Assembly: GCF_009828925.2 (NCBI RefSeq)
Contig: NZ_WUTY02000001.1
Span: 2,014,492 to 2,078,491, forward strand
Source: Methylicorpusculum oleiharenae
Lineage (GTDB): Bacteria; Pseudomonadota; Gammaproteobacteria; Methylococcales; Methylomonadaceae
Length of the DNA: 64,000 nucleotides
Direction: 5' to 3'
Part shown: piece by piece, positions 1-11,489 of the stretch
How the letters are laid out: every line of letters starts with the position of its first letter
Numbering within the stretch: the first letter of the stretch is position 1
Made by a program: the position numbers and the translations under genes
The notes under the pieces: model-generated
What the model was told of the DNA's origin: nothing
What the model saw: only the letters and a program-made list of their open reading frames with translations
Databases searched by the model: none

Positions 1-350
1 TTGGGTAACAACTCAAAACAAATTTCATCTTTGATGGCCGTGCGTTCTTTTTTAGATAACTTGCGGCCTTGTTCGTCTTCAGCTTCCATTATTTTTTCGG
101 CAACCAGCTCATTGATGACGGCAGCAGGCAGAACTTTTTCTTCAATTTTTGCACAAAACAGCAGAAAGCCATTGGCGGCATGGACCAGTTGTTCTGAGTG
201 CCGTCCTAATGGGGGCGTCCAGCCGAAACTCATCTCTTGCTGAGCGGAGCAAGGCCGAAACGGCATTTGCTGTAACTTTTCTTCAAATTCATCGGACGAT
301 AAGCCGAAATCTTCCGTGAGGCGATAGAGTGCAATATTTTTAAACCACAT
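1..350 (-). CDS. rdgC: RdgC, recombination-associated protein (N-terminal part, runs off the window)
   Basis: Reading the minus strand from the ATG at 348-350 gives a 116-residue open frame that begins MWFKNIALYRL and continues without a stop to base 1. This opening, followed by a SFGWTPPLGRHSEQLVHAANG stretch near residues 42-62, is the characteristic RdgC N-terminus. RdgC forms a ring-shaped dimer that binds double-stranded DNA and limits RecA access, so it influences recombination (known for the family). The remaining roughly 60% of the protein lies to the left of the window. It is transcribed in the same direction as the ATPase operon but is separated from it by over 500 bases, so it probably has its own promoter in 351-877. 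Confidence 0.9.
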   Translation of the reverse strand, partial: MWFKNIALYRLTEDFGLSSDEFEEKLQQMPFRPCSAQQEMSFGWTPPLGRHSEQLVHAANGFLLFCAKIEEKVLPAAVINELVAEKIMEAEDEQGRKLSKKERTAIKDEICFELLP

Positions 351-877
351 ACGCGTTGTTCTCTCCAGATAAAACCGGGCATTATCGCAAATTTACCCAC
401 ACATAAAAAACTATCTGTTGATACGGACCATTAAACTTAAAAAAGGTATTCGGAATTGCATCTTGAATAATTAAAGTTTGGCAGAATGAAAAAAATTCAT
501 CCCTTGTTGATGCCAATGAAATGCGAATTTAGATCCTGGCCTTATTGAATGTCGAAATACTGTATACCTGACATTCCACAACCGGCAATTTTTCGAGACG
601 ATCGCAGGCAGCACCTGCCAATCTTGAAAAAAAAGCAGGGTAACAACCTCACATTGGTTTATTAAAAGGCTCCATTAGCGTCGGCCAGTTGTCGAGGTTG
701 ATCGTCCTCCCGCCTTAACCTCGAAGTCGCTAACATTTATTTTAATCTTCATATCTAAAATGAACATACGTTGACAGATGCGCTTCATTATTCGTCCGAG
801 AATTAAGAGTATTCACTACACAGGCTCGATTCCGCATTTTTATCCAATGCAGTTTGTATGATTTTTCCACTTTGTAA
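351..877. other. Intergenic region between rdgC and the N-ATPase operon
   Basis: About 525 bases with no convincing coding frame on either strand. It should hold the rdgC promoter at its left end and the end of the long minus-strand ATPase transcript at its right end. I saw no strong hairpin followed by a T-run on the minus strand just below 878, so the transcript end is not located. Confidence 0.5.
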
Positions 878-1834
878 TCATTCCGCGCGCCGAGGCTTCT
901 TTGACTTTGAAAGCGCTTCGTAGCCTGAGATTACATCGAACAGTTCCTCGTCTATGCCACTCTGGCGCAAACGATTGAAGGCGGCGTGGAAATTCTCAAG
1001 CAGTTCGTCGATGTTTTTGTCCGCACGTTCCATCGCGGCCAAGCGGCTCGCATTTTCGCTCGCCAGGGATTCAGCGCAGGCACGAAACAGCGAGACGAAA
1101 AGATATTCACTAATCAATGCGCGTAAAGTTGTAGTACCGCCGCCGATAACCTCTGGTAAGTTTGCTGTCGGCCAGGGAAGTTCGGCCAGCCTGCGTCGCC
1201 AGTTTTCATCCAGTGGCAGTAATCGCTGACTGACAGGCTCATAAACCGCGCCGGATTTGGGACGGTTGTAAAACAAATGAAGCTCGGCAACTTGAGTCGG
1301 ATTTGCTCCAATTTCATCCGTAGCGCCAGTCTGGAGTGGGGACGATGCACTGTGAATCACATCGCTTTCAATCAGAATTCGCCCAATCAGCGGTGTGATT
1401 GCCTTGACGGAATTCGGCACGGCAAACAGTCCACTTAACGGCAGGCCCGCATCCGCCAAACGCGAATGAACACGCTCACCGACAGCCCAGACTTGCAGGT
1501 TGCCGGGCTTAGCCGCGAGAGTCCTTATCGCAAAATCAGCCACTACTTCATTAAACTGACCGACCAGACCCTGATCGGAACCAAACACGATGGCGCCAAC
1601 TGCAGTTCGTGCGGTTCTTTCTGATCTCTCAGGTCTCACTGCCCCCGACTCGATTTCGCGAAAACAAACGCGTAAGCCAAGTTCCACGGTGCGGTAGTAA
1701 TCGGACAGGGCACGCACCGATTGCTCGTATTGGCCAATACTGGAAGCGGCCAGCGCTTTCATGGTGCGGACCACCGATTGCAGATCGCCGGCACTGTCAA
1801 TTTTTCTGCGCAGGCTCGCTGTCGTGTTGCTCAT
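878..1834 (-). CDS. atpG: N-type ATPase gamma subunit
   Basis: A 318-residue protein that starts with the gamma-subunit N-terminal helix ([20 protein letters not shown]), the coiled-coil half that turns inside the alpha/beta ring. Its C-terminus carries the matching second helix around the [19 protein letters not shown] stretch near residues 265-285. It couples rotation of the membrane ring to catalysis in F1 (family knowledge). It is somewhat longer than a usual gamma subunit of about 290 residues, with extra sequence in the middle, as in other N-type ATPases. The ATG overlaps the atpA stop codon by 4 bases (ATGA), so the two are translationally coupled. It is the last gene of the nine-gene ATPase unit. 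Confidence 0.9.
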   Translation of the reverse strand: MSNTTASLRRKIDSAGDLQSVVRTMKALAASSIGQYEQSVRALSDYYRTVELGLRVCFREIESGAVRPERSERTARTAVGAIVFGSDQGLVGQFNEVVADFAIRTLAAKPGNLQVWAVGERVHSRLADAGLPLSGLFAVPNSVKAITPLIGRILIESDVIHSASSPLQTGATDEIGANPTQVAELHLFYNRPKSGAVYEPVSQRLLPLDENWRRRLAELPWPTANLPEVIGGGTTTLRALISEYLFVSLFRACAESLASENASRLAAMERADKNIDELLENFHAAFNRLRQSGIDEELFDVISGYEALSKSKKPRRAE

Positions 1835-3390
1835 GACTTTGCTTTCGTTGCTGCATTGGGCATGGGTTGAAACGTTTCGAGTGCCTGGCTGGCGATTTCG
1901 ATGATCGTTTTACGATCAGCCTCGCTTAATTTTGTGGCCGTATCCAATCGTGCACACACTTGCGCCGGGAGGTTAACAGCTGCCTCGTGTACGGCATGCT
2001 CGGCATCTGTCATCTGGTTAATCGGCACCGTGTCGAAAAGCTCCGCAGTCAACGCTAGCAAAATTGCGATTTGTGCAGGTACGGACACAGGGGCAAATTC
2101 CGGTTGTTTGAGGCAGGCGCGGATTCGACGTCCATGATCAATGGACTTGCGGGTATTTTCATCCAATCGAGCGCCAAACCGTGCAAAGGTCTCGAGTTCC
2201 TCGAACTGGGCGTAAGCTAGCTTAAGGTCGCCCGCGACAGCGCGGTAGGCCGCCCGTTGTGCCTTGCCGCCGACGCGTGAAACGGATTTTCCCACATCGA
2301 CAGCGGGCAATACGCCCAATTCAAACAGCGAAGGCGAGAGATAGATCTGCCCGTCAGTGATGGAAATCAGGTTGGTCGGTATATAGGCGGCAATATTTTG
2401 CGCTTCGGTCTCGATGATCGGCAAGGCGGTCAGCGAACCGCCGCCAAGTTTCTTGCATAGATGGGTTGCACGTTCCAGCAAGCGGGAATGAATATAGAAG
2501 ATATCTCCTGGAAACGCTTCCCGTCCGGGGGGACGGCGGAGTAACAGGGAAAGCTCGCGATAGGCTCGGGCATGTTGGGTGAGATCGTCGTAAACGATCA
2601 GTACATCACGACCCGCTTGCATAAAGTGCTCCGCGATACTGGTCGCCGCATAAGGTGCAATGAAGGCTAGACCGGGTGGATCGTTACCCTCTGTTACCAG
2701 TATGACGGTATAATCAAGCGCGCCTTTTTCGCGCAGGATGGCCACTGTCTTCGCTACCGAGGCTGCGCGCTGGCCAATAGCGCAATAAACGCAGAGCACA
2801 TTTTGGTCACGTTGATTGAGTATCGTATCGAGTGCAATAGCGGTTTTTCCCGTCTGGCGGTCGCCCAAAATTAATTCGCGCTGGCCGCGTCCTATGGGAA
2901 TCAGCGCATCAATGACTTTGATACCTGTCTGCAGCGGCACAGTAACCGGGGCCCGGTCCATGATTGGCGTAGCGGGACGTTCAATCGGCAAGCGTTCGCT
3001 GGTGGTTACTGGTCCCTTGCCATCCAGCGGTCGGCCAAGAGGATCAATCACGCGTCCCAGTAGATCGTCACCCACCGCCACATCCATGACCCGACCGGTA
3101 CGCTCGACTTCATCCCCGGCATGCAGATGCCAGTATTCGCCGAGCAGTACGACACCGACTTCGTCTTCGTCTATGTTGAAGGCTGTGCCGTACACATCGC
3201 CAGGAAACTTTATCAACTCATCAAAACCTACGCCGGGGAGGCCGGAGACCTTGGCTATACCGGTGGAGACTGTGGTGATCCTGCCTGTCTCATGCGGTGT
3301 CAGTTGCGGCGTGAACGTTTCCCGCACCTGGCTTATGCCGGCAAAGGCGCTGTCGAAAACTTTTTGCAGGCTTTCAGATTCCCTGTTCAT
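1831..3390 (-). CDS. atpA: N-type ATPase alpha subunit
   Basis: A 519-residue alpha subunit. The Walker A loop [14 protein letters not shown] is visible near residue 175, with the [12 protein letters not shown] lead-in before it and the [27 protein letters not shown] region in the middle, all diagnostic of the non-catalytic nucleotide-binding subunit of F1. It assembles with beta as an alternating hexamer at the cytoplasmic face of the membrane. The start overlaps the end of atpF by 4 bases, and its end overlaps atpG by 4 bases. Placement of alpha after b and far from beta is the order of N-type operons, not that of the housekeeping atpBEFHAGDC operon. Confidence 0.95.
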   Translation of the reverse strand: MNRESESLQKVFDSAFAGISQVRETFTPQLTPHETGRITTVSTGIAKVSGLPGVGFDELIKFPGDVYGTAFNIDEDEVGVVLLGEYWHLHAGDEVERTGRVMDVAVGDDLLGRVIDPLGRPLDGKGPVTTSERLPIERPATPIMDRAPVTVPLQTGIKVIDALIPIGRGQRELILGDRQTGKTAIALDTILNQRDQNVLCVYCAIGQRAASVAKTVAILREKGALDYTVILVTEGNDPPGLAFIAPYAATSIAEHFMQAGRDVLIVYDDLTQHARAYRELSLLLRRPPGREAFPGDIFYIHSRLLERATHLCKKLGGGSLTALPIIETEAQNIAAYIPTNLISITDGQIYLSPSLFELGVLPAVDVGKSVSRVGGKAQRAAYRAVAGDLKLAYAQFEELETFARFGARLDENTRKSIDHGRRIRACLKQPEFAPVSVPAQIAILLALTAELFDTVPINQMTDAEHAVHEAAVNLPAQVCARLDTATKLSEADRKTIIEIASQALETFQPMPNAATKAKS

Positions 3391-4220
3391 AGGTTATTGG
3401 CTGCTGGTTCTGGCATGACCTTGACTAAAGGTTTATCCTGATCTTTCAGAAGTTCAGCTACACCTTTTTCCAAAGACAGCAGATAATCTGCAATGCTCCA
3501 TGCCAGCTTTTGTCCAGTCTCGGTAACAAGCTCAATGCCGCTGATCAGTTCCGGTGCAGTTTCAAATCGGATTTGTATGCCTGTCCTGAGCTGCGCCGCA
3601 GGATCCACAGAGAAAGTTTCGTTGAGCGCGTGTTGTATCGACGCTCGTTGCTCGGCAGACAAGTCAAACGCGCTGCGCACCAGCGAGGGTTCAATCGCTG
3701 TTATAAGTGCCTCAGCAAGGCCTTCTGTCGTTTTAGCATCCATCTCTCGCAATCGGCGGGTGAACACTTCGCACAGGCGATCTTCCAAGCTCGTGGTGGC
3801 CAGATCCGACAGCGCTTGTCGTGCAATCGCAAATACTTCCAGTTGGGTGCGGCGACGAAGGGTTTGATTGAGATGATGTACTTCGTTTCTCAGCGTTTCC
3901 TGTCGTTTTGCACTTAAGCTGTCAGCCGCCTTACGCGCTTCGTCGAGGAGCCGCTGACCTTCGGTTTTCGCATCAAACGTCGCCTGATTGAGAAGTTCTG
4001 CCCGTTGCTTCTCGAAGGCAGCGTTTTTTTTCTGAAACTCGTTGCGTTCATTTTCGGCTTGGGCCCTTTTTGTATCCGCATCGCCAAGTTCCGCAGCGAT
4101 CCGCTTTTCCCGCTCATCAATGGCATGCAAAATTGGCTGGTAAAGAAATCGCTTCATCAACCACACCAAGATGAGAAAGTTAAGCACTTGTGCGCCAACG
4201 GTGAACCAATCAATTATCAT
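3387..4220 (-). CDS. atpF: N-type ATPase b subunit (long form, peripheral stalk)
   Basis: A 277-residue protein with one N-terminal membrane segment (about residues 5-22), then a long charged helical stalk rich in Lys, Glu, Ala and Arg (about 35-130), and a C-terminal part of about 140 residues. Housekeeping b subunits are about 156 residues and work with a separate delta subunit. No delta gene (atpH) exists in this operon, so the extra C-terminal region probably takes over the delta role of attaching the stalk to F1; this is how N-type operons are described and is an inference here. It starts 3 bases after the atpE stop and overlaps atpA by 4 bases. Confidence 0.88.
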   Translation of the reverse strand: MIIDWFTVGAQVLNFLILVWLMKRFLYQPILHAIDEREKRIAAELGDADTKRAQAENERNEFQKKNAAFEKQRAELLNQATFDAKTEGQRLLDEARKAADSLSAKRQETLRNEVHHLNQTLRRRTQLEVFAIARQALSDLATTSLEDRLCEVFTRRLREMDAKTTEGLAEALITAIEPSLVRSAFDLSAEQRASIQHALNETFSVDPAAQLRTGIQIRFETAPELISGIELVTETGQKLAWSIADYLLSLEKGVAELLKDQDKPLVKVMPEPAANNL

Positions 4221-4223
4221 GGG

Positions 4224-4505
4224 TTACTTCCCCACGGTTTGAGCAATGATGTAATTCCAGAACGGGTTGGCGAAGATGAGAATCATAGATACTACGAAAC
4301 AGTAGATGGCCGTGGATTCGATCATCGCCAGACCAACAAACAAAGTGCGAGTGATAGTAGCGGAGGCATCGGGCTGCTGGGCCAGCGCCGTTAAGGCTGT
4401 CGCGACCGCTTTTCCTTCCGCCAACGCAGGTCCAATAGTGCCAAAGCCCGTGGTGAAGCCGGCGATGACAATAGAAGCCACCGCGATAATAGTCATGCTA
4501 TCCAT
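4224..4505 (-). CDS. atpE: N-type ATPase c subunit (rotor ring)
   Basis: A 93-residue hairpin of two membrane helices joined by the polar loop with AQQPDA (residues 42-47), typical of subunit c. The ion-binding carboxylate is Glu63 in MIESTAIY, with Ser64, Thr65 and Tyr68 arranged as in sodium-type rings. Helix 1 carries a second carboxylate, Glu30 in GPALAEGKA, at the place where Ilyobacter-type rings have glutamine. Such two-carboxylate c subunits are a mark of N-type ATPases. Ion choice cannot be read with certainty: the Burkholderia pseudomallei N-type ring was reported to be proton-specific although the group was first proposed to pump sodium. Confidence 0.93.
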   Translation of the reverse strand: MDSMTIIAVASIVIAGFTTGFGTIGPALAEGKAVATALTALAQQPDASATITRTLFVGLAMIESTAIYCFVVSMILIFANPFWNYIIAQTVGK

Positions 4506-4514
4506 AATAATTCC

Positions 4515-5216
4515 TTAAGTTGGGTTGTTGTTTAACGTTTTAAGTGACGGCTTGCGCGTGCGCGTGGCAGCCGCGATATAAACTGCAGCCAGGATGCTGA
4601 AGATATAGGCCTGAACCATGCCGGTAAGTAGGCCTAGCATCGTCATGACAATAGGAAAAATAAACGGCGTAATGCTCAGCAGAATACCGATAATCATCGA
4701 CCCGCTCATCATGTTGCCGAACAGGCGGACGGCCAATGCCAGGGTACGGGATATTTCGCTAATGATATTAAACGGCAGCATGATAACGGTCGGCTGCACA
4801 TACGACTTGAGATAACCACCCAAGCCCTGATTCAGGATACCGAAGAACGGCACGGCCACCAATACGCATAGCGCCAGTGCCACGGTCGTTGATAGCGATC
4901 CGGTCGGCGGTTCGAAACCGGGAATAACGGTACACAGGCTGGCCATGGCGATGAACAGGAACAGCGTGCCCAGAAACCCGAGATAGGTCCGCGGTTCTCT
5001 CAGGCCAACCTCTTCAATTTGTTTTTCGATGGCGGTGACGATAATTTCCAGAAAGTTTTGCCAGCGGCTACGTTGCAGGTCGGTGGACAGTTTTCGAGTA
5101 ATGAGTTTTGATCCGATCACTAACACCAACATCAGTCCCCAGGTGAACACAATGGTGGCATTGAGTGTGATAAAACCGTGTTGCCAGAAGATGATCTGAT
5201 CGGGGCTAAGGCGCAT
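4515..5216 (-). CDS. atpB: N-type ATPase a subunit (stator channel)
   Basis: A 233-residue multi-span membrane protein. The essential arginine is in the conserved ALAVRLFGNMMSG segment of the penultimate helices (near residue 165), which faces the c ring and forms the two ion half-channels (family knowledge). It is shorter than the housekeeping a subunit of about 270 residues, as expected for the N-type. The beginning FWQHGFITLNATIVFTWGLM matches a-subunit N-termini of this class. Its first codons overlap the atpR end by 11 bases. Confidence 0.92.
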   Translation of the reverse strand: MRLSPDQIIFWQHGFITLNATIVFTWGLMLVLVIGSKLITRKLSTDLQRSRWQNFLEIIVTAIEKQIEEVGLREPRTYLGFLGTLFLFIAMASLCTVIPGFEPPTGSLSTTVALALCVLVAVPFFGILNQGLGGYLKSYVQPTVIMLPFNIISEISRTLALAVRLFGNMMSGSMIIGILLSITPFIFPIVMTMLGLLTGMVQAYIFSILAAVYIAAATRTRKPSLKTLNNNPT

Positions 5217-5520
5217 GTCTGGTCTCGGTTACCGAACCGGTTTGTGCCTCTCCGGAAGTTCGGGTTAGTCTGGTCACGATATGACGCGCCATGAGAAAGC
5301 CAAGCAGACACAACAGCATCCGCTGCCAATGACCGTCGGCAACAATATAAAATCCAATCATGGTAGTGCTGGTCCTTAACAGAAGGCTGGAGATTAACCA
5401 CAGCGTAGGTCGTTTAGAAGATACGCATTTACGGACCGTCCACCAAAGGCCGCCGAAGAACATCGCACCCAGCAGTAATCCCACGAGCAACGCCAACGCC
5501 CCTGTCATCATTTCATTCAT
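5206..5520 (-). CDS. atpR: AtpR, small membrane subunit of N-type ATPase
   Basis: A 104-residue hydrophobic protein with three predicted membrane segments (about residues 5-25, 38-58 and 65-85). The second segment contains Arg (LLLRTSTTMIGFY) inside the membrane. AtpR is found only in N-type operons and is thought to help assemble or interact with the c ring; its exact job is not settled. I chose the ATG at 5518-5520 because AGGAGG lies 6 bases upstream; an in-frame ATG at 5538 is an alternative without a clear ribosome site. It overlaps atpQ by 8 bases and atpB by 11. Confidence 0.85.
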   Translation of the reverse strand: MNEMMTGALALLVGLLLGAMFFGGLWWTVRKCVSSKRPTLWLISSLLLRTSTTMIGFYIVADGHWQRMLLCLLGFLMARHIVTRLTRTSGEAQTGSVTETRHAP

Positions 5521-5848
5521 CGTTGTCCTCCTGTTCATTTCGCATAGCCTGGTCTTCCTTGACAACCCAGTACCACGCATTGAAGCAGCCGAGTGTGAGC
5601 CCGGCGACCAATAATGCCAGTGTCCAGGAGCGACCTCCCGGATAACGTTGATCCAACCAGAGTCCAAGCGCTGTGCCGAGCAAAGTCGGTATCACCACCG
5701 ACCAACCAATCATTCCCATCATTCCTAAGCCGAACCAGACACCTGGCGTGGCATTACGCTTAGCTTTGAGTTTGCGCGCCGCCTTTGCGCCAACCTGCGT
5801 GGCAAAAGGGTGAGAGTCCTGCGAAGTTTGCTTAGTCTCGTTAGTCAT
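5513..5848 (-). CDS. atpQ: AtpQ, AtpI-like small membrane protein of N-type ATPase
   Basis: A 111-residue protein with a basic N-terminus (KAARKLKAKRN) and two membrane helices (about residues 38-63 and 75-97) that carry the GTALGLWLDQRYPGGRSWTL loop between them. This pattern is the AtpI/AtpQ family, also called ATPase gene 1. It lies directly after atpC and before atpR, the fixed position of atpQ in N-type operons. By analogy with AtpI it may assist c-ring assembly or ion loading, but no function has been fixed. Its start overlaps atpC by 8 bases. Confidence 0.85.
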   Translation of the reverse strand: MTNETKQTSQDSHPFATQVGAKAARKLKAKRNATPGVWFGLGMMGMIGWSVVIPTLLGTALGLWLDQRYPGGRSWTLALLVAGLTLGCFNAWYWVVKEDQAMRNEQEDNDE

Positions 5849-6245
5849 GTTGAAAACTCGTAAAGCGGCGCAGAAACCCGGCTTCCAATTTCATCAGAAC
5901 TAAGCGCATGCTTTGTTCTTGTTCGTCCAGGATCAAAAATTCCTGCTCAACTGTATCCCGCAAGTGACCAAGATCCGGGCCGTCCATCGCACGGCGGACG
6001 GAAACCAGCACATCCGGACCGGTCTTGATCAGTACCCCTTCGTCCACGGCCAGCAAAATTTCCCCGTCAGATTCTGTCTCGTAGATAAGAATGCCCGGTT
6101 CAAGCGCCGCGACGCAGTCGAGCCGGTTTGGCAAGAGCCCAAAGGAGCCCGCGCGCGTCTCCGCCACAATGCGCAAAACACCGATTTTATCGGTGAAGAC
6201 CTGAAAGGGCAGAAGAATCTTAAGGTGCATGGTTGTAAATGGCAT
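5841..6245 (-). CDS. atpC: N-type ATPase epsilon subunit
   Basis: A 134-residue epsilon-type protein: MHLKILLPFQVF start of the beta-sandwich domain, then GSFGLLPNRLDCVAALEPGIL, the segment equivalent to the GxFGxLPxHxP core of epsilon subunits, and a C-terminal helical part rich in Glu and Arg. Epsilon links gamma to the c ring and can regulate hydrolysis. I place the start at the ATG of 6243-6245, 7 bases after the atpD stop; an ATG 15 bases further in gives MHLKILL directly and is equally possible, since neither has a strong ribosome site. Confidence 0.85.
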   Translation of the reverse strand: MPFTTMHLKILLPFQVFTDKIGVLRIVAETRAGSFGLLPNRLDCVAALEPGILIYETESDGEILLAVDEGVLIKTGPDVLVSVRRAMDGPDLGHLRDTVEQEFLILDEQEQSMRLVLMKLEAGFLRRFTSFQHD

Positions 6246-6252
6246 ATTTGTT

Positions 6253-7755
<1,503 letters not shown>

Positions 7756-8079
7756 TTATTTCCTCATTACGTTACTGTCTGCCTGTGTTGCGGCAGTCAG
7801 TAGATTAATTAAAGGCAGCCCTCGATTTGCCAAACTTACCACTGTCTCATCCTCCTTTTTATCCGCAACTGGCTGGTGACCTTCGATGCGTGCTTCCATC
7901 ATGCAAAGCATGTCATCATTGCCGCGCTTCTTGTCGCTGTTCTCATCGCTCAGGTGGACTTCCACTCGCGTGATGTGATTGCTGACTTGGCTCAAGGCAC
8001 TTTCTATGATGCCACTGACATGAGCGGCCATTGCCTCGTGACCTTCGATATTGTGGTCGGTATTAATTTGGATTTGCAT
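7756..8079 (-). CDS. HPF/RaiA-family ribosome-associated protein
   Basis: A 107-residue protein with the hibernation-factor pattern: an N-terminal MQIQINTDHNIEGHE strand, a helix with HVSGIIESALSQVSNHITRVEVHL, and a second strand pair around EARIEGHQPVA. HPF and RaiA proteins bind 30S subunits and inactivate ribosomes in stress or stationary phase (family knowledge). A clear AGGAG lies 6 bases before the ATG. The gene sits between the DUF389 gene and atpD with short gaps, so it is probably co-transcribed with the second ATPase, which points to use of the whole unit under energy stress (inference). Confidence 0.8.
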   Translation of the reverse strand: MQIQINTDHNIEGHEAMAAHVSGIIESALSQVSNHITRVEVHLSDENSDKKRGNDDMLCMMEARIEGHQPVADKKEDETVVSLANRGLPLINLLTAATQADSNVMRK

Positions 8080-8106
8080 GGTGTTCTCCTGTTGTGAGAA
8101 TAATAT

Positions 8107-9111
8107 TCAGCTCTTTTGAAACAGCAGGATCAGGACGATCAATACCGCCAACATTCCTACCCACAGCATGAGTGCGGTGTGCGTGGCTTTTTCGGCTTGA
8201 TCTTTCTCCCACCAGGTAGCCGGATGAATGCCTTGCACCAGAAACGTCGTCACCCCGGCAAGGTTTATACTGAAGAGGTTCACCAGAAACAGCGACAACG
8301 CTCCCATTGCTAATGCCAGATGCCCGCCGCCCAGCAGCAATCCAAAGGCTACCAACGGCGGCAATAACGCCACCGCCACCATCACTCCAATCAGTGCCGT
8401 TGGTGCACCCGCCGTAAATGCCAGCGCGCCAGCACAGCCCGACGCCAGTGCCACCGCGATGTCGCCCATCCCAACCCCGTTGCGCGACGCCAGTTCAGGC
8501 GTTGCCGGATCCACTTGCAGCAGCATGCCGATAAATACCGACAACACCATGGTCGTCACGATCCCGGCAAGTGCTGTCAGGATTGAGCTACGAAGCAGCG
8601 ACAAGTCACCTAACGTCGTGGCTAGCGACAACGCCATGTTCGGCCCGAGCAAGGGTGCAATCACCATCGCCCCAATGATGATGGCCACGCTGTCGTAATA
8701 CAGACCCACGGCCGCCACAATAGTGGACAACACCACCATCGCGATATAGACCCATGAAAAGTCCGCAGCATCCTTGATGTCCTCATACAACTCCTCCCGG
8801 CTGATCCGCTCCTGCGACTTTTCCTCCTGAGCAGCTTGTTCTGGCGTGTCGGCCGGTTCTGGCTCGGCACGCGGCAATGTCGCTTCGACAGCTAGAATCA
8901 CCAAGCGGTTGCCCTCCTTGCCGGCGTAACGCTTTCCCAACACATCCAGCACCGCCTCGCTCTGTTCCGCGTCCAACAAAATCCGCACCAGCACTTCCCC
9001 GTCCGATAATCGGATTTGCCGGTGTTCAAGCAACTTGTGATCCTTAAGAAGCTCAACGACTTCCTCGCCGTCCTTTTCCTGTATTACCATTTCAATTAAT
9101 CGTAGCGCCAT
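8107..9111 (-). CDS. DUF389 (TIGR00341-type) membrane protein
   Basis: A 334-residue protein. The first 90 residues form a soluble alpha/beta domain (ALRLIEMVIQEKDGEEVVELLK), followed by an acidic linker and about six to seven membrane segments. The central segments contain IIIGAMVIAPLLGPNM and ALATTLGDL-like stretches that mark the DUF389 family, whose function is unknown. I chose the ATG at 9109-9111, 7 bases after the phosphoketolase stop, because residues before it in the longer frame look like the reverse of the neighbouring gene. It is co-directional and nearly touching on both sides. Confidence 0.82.
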   Translation of the reverse strand: MALRLIEMVIQEKDGEEVVELLKDHKLLEHRQIRLSDGEVLVRILLDAEQSEAVLDVLGKRYAGKEGNRLVILAVEATLPRAEPEPADTPEQAAQEEKSQERISREELYEDIKDAADFSWVYIAMVVLSTIVAAVGLYYDSVAIIIGAMVIAPLLGPNMALSLATTLGDLSLLRSSILTALAGIVTTMVLSVFIGMLLQVDPATPELASRNGVGMGDIAVALASGCAGALAFTAGAPTALIGVMVAVALLPPLVAFGLLLGGGHLALAMGALSLFLVNLFSINLAGVTTFLVQGIHPATWWEKDQAEKATHTALMLWVGMLAVLIVLILLFQKS

Positions 9112-9118
9112 AGTAAGT

Positions 9119-11473
9119 TCAACCTTTCCATTTCCAGTTGCGGATTTCCGGCATGTCCTCGCCATGCTTTCTGATGTATTGTTTGTGTTCGATGAGTTTG
9201 TCCCGCATGGCCTGCTTGGCATAGGCGGCGTGCGCTCCCAGTTGCGGGAGGCGGTCAATGACATCACCAAACAAATGAAACCGGTCCAGGTCGTTCAATA
9301 CCGTCATGTCGAAGGGCGTAGTGGTGGTGCCTTCTTCTTTGAAACCACGCACATGCAGGTTCGAGTGGTTGCTGCGACGATAGGTCAAACGATGAATGAG
9401 CAATGGATAACCGTGGAAGGCGAAGATGATCGGCTTATCCTTGGTAAAAAGTAAATCGAAATCTTTGTCGCTCAGACCATTCGGATGTTCGCTCTGAGGT
9501 TGGAGTTTCATCAAATCGACTACATTGATCACCCTGACTTTCAGCTCGGGAAAATAGTCTCGCAACAACTCGACGGCGGCCAGGGTTTCCAGCGTCGGTA
9601 CGTCGCCGCAGCATGCCATGACGACATCCGGCTCTCCCTCCTGATCGGAGCTGGCCCAAGGCCAAATACCTAGACCAGCGGTACAGTGTTTAATGGCCTC
9701 ATCCATGTCTAACCACTGCAGCGAGGGTTGCTTGCCGGCAACGATAACGTTGACATAGTTGCGGCTACGCAGGCAATGATCCGTTACCGAGAGCAGCGTA
9801 TTCGCATCGGGCGGCAGAAAGACACGAATGACTTCCGCCTTTTTGTTCACGACATGGTCCATGAAGCCTGGATCTTGATGGCTGAAGCCATTATGATCCT
9901 GGCGCCAGACGTGGGAAGAGAGTAGATAATTCAGGGACGCAATCGGACGGCGCCAGGGAATCTGATTTGAGACTTTGAGCCATTTGGCATGTTGGTTGAA
10001 CATCGAATCAATGATGTGGATAAACGCTTCGTAGCAGGAGAAAAATCCGTGACGTCCGGTAAGTAGATAACCTTCGAGCCAACCTTCGCACTGATGCTCA
10101 CTCAATACCTCCATTACCCGGCCATCGGCTGCGACGTGATCGTCGCCGGGCACAATTTCCGCGGTTGAGCAACGGTTCGTCACTTCGAACACAGCGCCCC
10201 AGCGGTTTGAATTTGTTTCGTCTGGGCTAAAGATACGAAAGTTTTCGGGGTTCAGTTTGATCACGTCGCGGATAAATTCCCCTTGTACGCGGGTCGCTTC
10301 GGCCTCCACGGCGCCAGGCTTGGACACCTTAACCGCGTAGTCGCGAAAATCAGGCAGGTGCAGTTCCTGTAACAAGAGCCCCCCGTTGGCGTGGGGGTTG
10401 TCGCTCATGCGTCGCTCACCGGTTGGCGCCAATTCAGCCAATTCGGCAACCAGTTTGCCGTTCTTGTCGAACAATTCTTTCGGGTGATAGCTTTTCAACC
10501 ACTTTTCCAGAATCTTTACGTGCCCCGCTTCACTCATGTCGCCCATCGGCACCTGATGTGAACGGAATGTACCTTCGGTGGGTTTATCATCGACTTCCTT
10601 AGGGCCAGTCCAGCCTTTTGGAGAGCGCAAGATGATCATAGGCCAATTTGGACGTTTCTTGAATCCGTTGGCGCGGGCGTCGGCTTGGATGTGTTGGATC
10701 TCGGCGATCACGGTGTCTAGCGTGGCCGCCATCAACTGGTGCATCACCATTGGATCGTCGCCTTCTACGAAATAGGGCGTGTAACCGAAACCACGAAACA
10801 TCGCATCCAGTTCGTCACGTGGAATGCGCGCTAAAACCGTGGGGCCGGCAATTTTGTAGCCATTCAAATGCAGGATGGGCAACACGGCGCCGTCGTGAAC
10901 CGGATTGAGAAATTTATTCGAATGCCAGCTGGCAGCCAGAGGACCGGTCTCGGCTTCACCATCGCCGACGACACAGGCAACGATCAGGTCGGGATTGTCG
11001 AACGCTGCCCCGAAGGCATGCGAGAGGGAATAACCCAATTCTCCTCCCTCGTGAATCGAGCCCGGCGTTTCCGGTGCAACGTGACTCGGTATGCCGCCGG
11101 GGAAGGAAAACTGTTTGAACAGTCGCTTCATCCCCGACTCATTTTGGGCGATATTGGGATACACCTCGCTGTAGGTACCCTCTAGATAGGCATTCGCCAC
11201 CAGCGCGGGTCCACCATGCCCCGGCCCGGTAATGTAGATTACGTTTAAATCATGGCTCTTGATAACACGGTTCAAGTGGACGTAGGCAAAGTTTAGCCCC
11301 GGCGTCGTGCCCCAGTGCCCGAGCAGGCGGGGTTTGATGTGTTCCAGCTTTAGCGACTTCTTCAGCAACGGATTGTCGTAGAGATAAATCTGACCAACCG
11401 AGAGATAGTTTGCTGCACGCCAATAGGCGTCAATTTTCCTCAGCAATTCAGGATTCAGTGTTTGTGTATTCAT
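9119..11473 (-). CDS. xfp: Xylulose-5-phosphate/fructose-6-phosphate phosphoketolase
   Basis: A 784-residue thiamine-diphosphate enzyme of the usual length for the family. It cleaves xylulose-5-P or fructose-6-P to acetyl-phosphate plus glyceraldehyde-3-P or erythrose-4-P. Visible marks are the early [17 protein letters not shown] segment, the substrate-side [19 protein letters not shown] block near residue 85, the thiamine-binding [17 protein letters not shown] near 170, and the [10 protein letters not shown] segment in the middle domain. Methanotrophs use phosphoketolase to draw acetyl units from ribulose-monophosphate sugars. It is the first intact gene of the unit that runs into the N-type ATPase. 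No acetate kinase gene is visible next to it. Confidence 0.95.
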   Translation of the reverse strand: MNTQTLNPELLRKIDAYWRAANYLSVGQIYLYDNPLLKKSLKLEHIKPRLLGHWGTTPGLNFAYVHLNRVIKSHDLNVIYITGPGHGGPALVANAYLEGTYSEVYPNIAQNESGMKRLFKQFSFPGGIPSHVAPETPGSIHEGGELGYSLSHAFGAAFDNPDLIVACVVGDGEAETGPLAASWHSNKFLNPVHDGAVLPILHLNGYKIAGPTVLARIPRDELDAMFRGFGYTPYFVEGDDPMVMHQLMAATLDTVIAEIQHIQADARANGFKKRPNWPMIILRSPKGWTGPKEVDDKPTEGTFRSHQVPMGDMSEAGHVKILEKWLKSYHPKELFDKNGKLVAELAELAPTGERRMSDNPHANGGLLLQELHLPDFRDYAVKVSKPGAVEAEATRVQGEFIRDVIKLNPENFRIFSPDETNSNRWGAVFEVTNRCSTAEIVPGDDHVAADGRVMEVLSEHQCEGWLEGYLLTGRHGFFSCYEAFIHIIDSMFNQHAKWLKVSNQIPWRRPIASLNYLLSSHVWRQDHNGFSHQDPGFMDHVVNKKAEVIRVFLPPDANTLLSVTDHCLRSRNYVNVIVAGKQPSLQWLDMDEAIKHCTAGLGIWPWASSDQEGEPDVVMACCGDVPTLETLAAVELLRDYFPELKVRVINVVDLMKLQPQSEHPNGLSDKDFDLLFTKDKPIIFAFHGYPLLIHRLTYRRSNHSNLHVRGFKEEGTTTTPFDMTVLNDLDRFHLFGDVIDRLPQLGAHAAYAKQAMRDKLIEHKQYIRKHGEDMPEIRNWKWKG

Positions 11474-11489
11474 TGTTTATTGTCCTTTG

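Noticed and set aside
2816-3418. Long plus-strand open frame of 200 codons inside atpA
   Set aside because: It lies exactly opposite the alpha-subunit gene, is rich in Ser/Pro/Arg as expected of an antisense reading, and has no ribosome site or recognisable domain.
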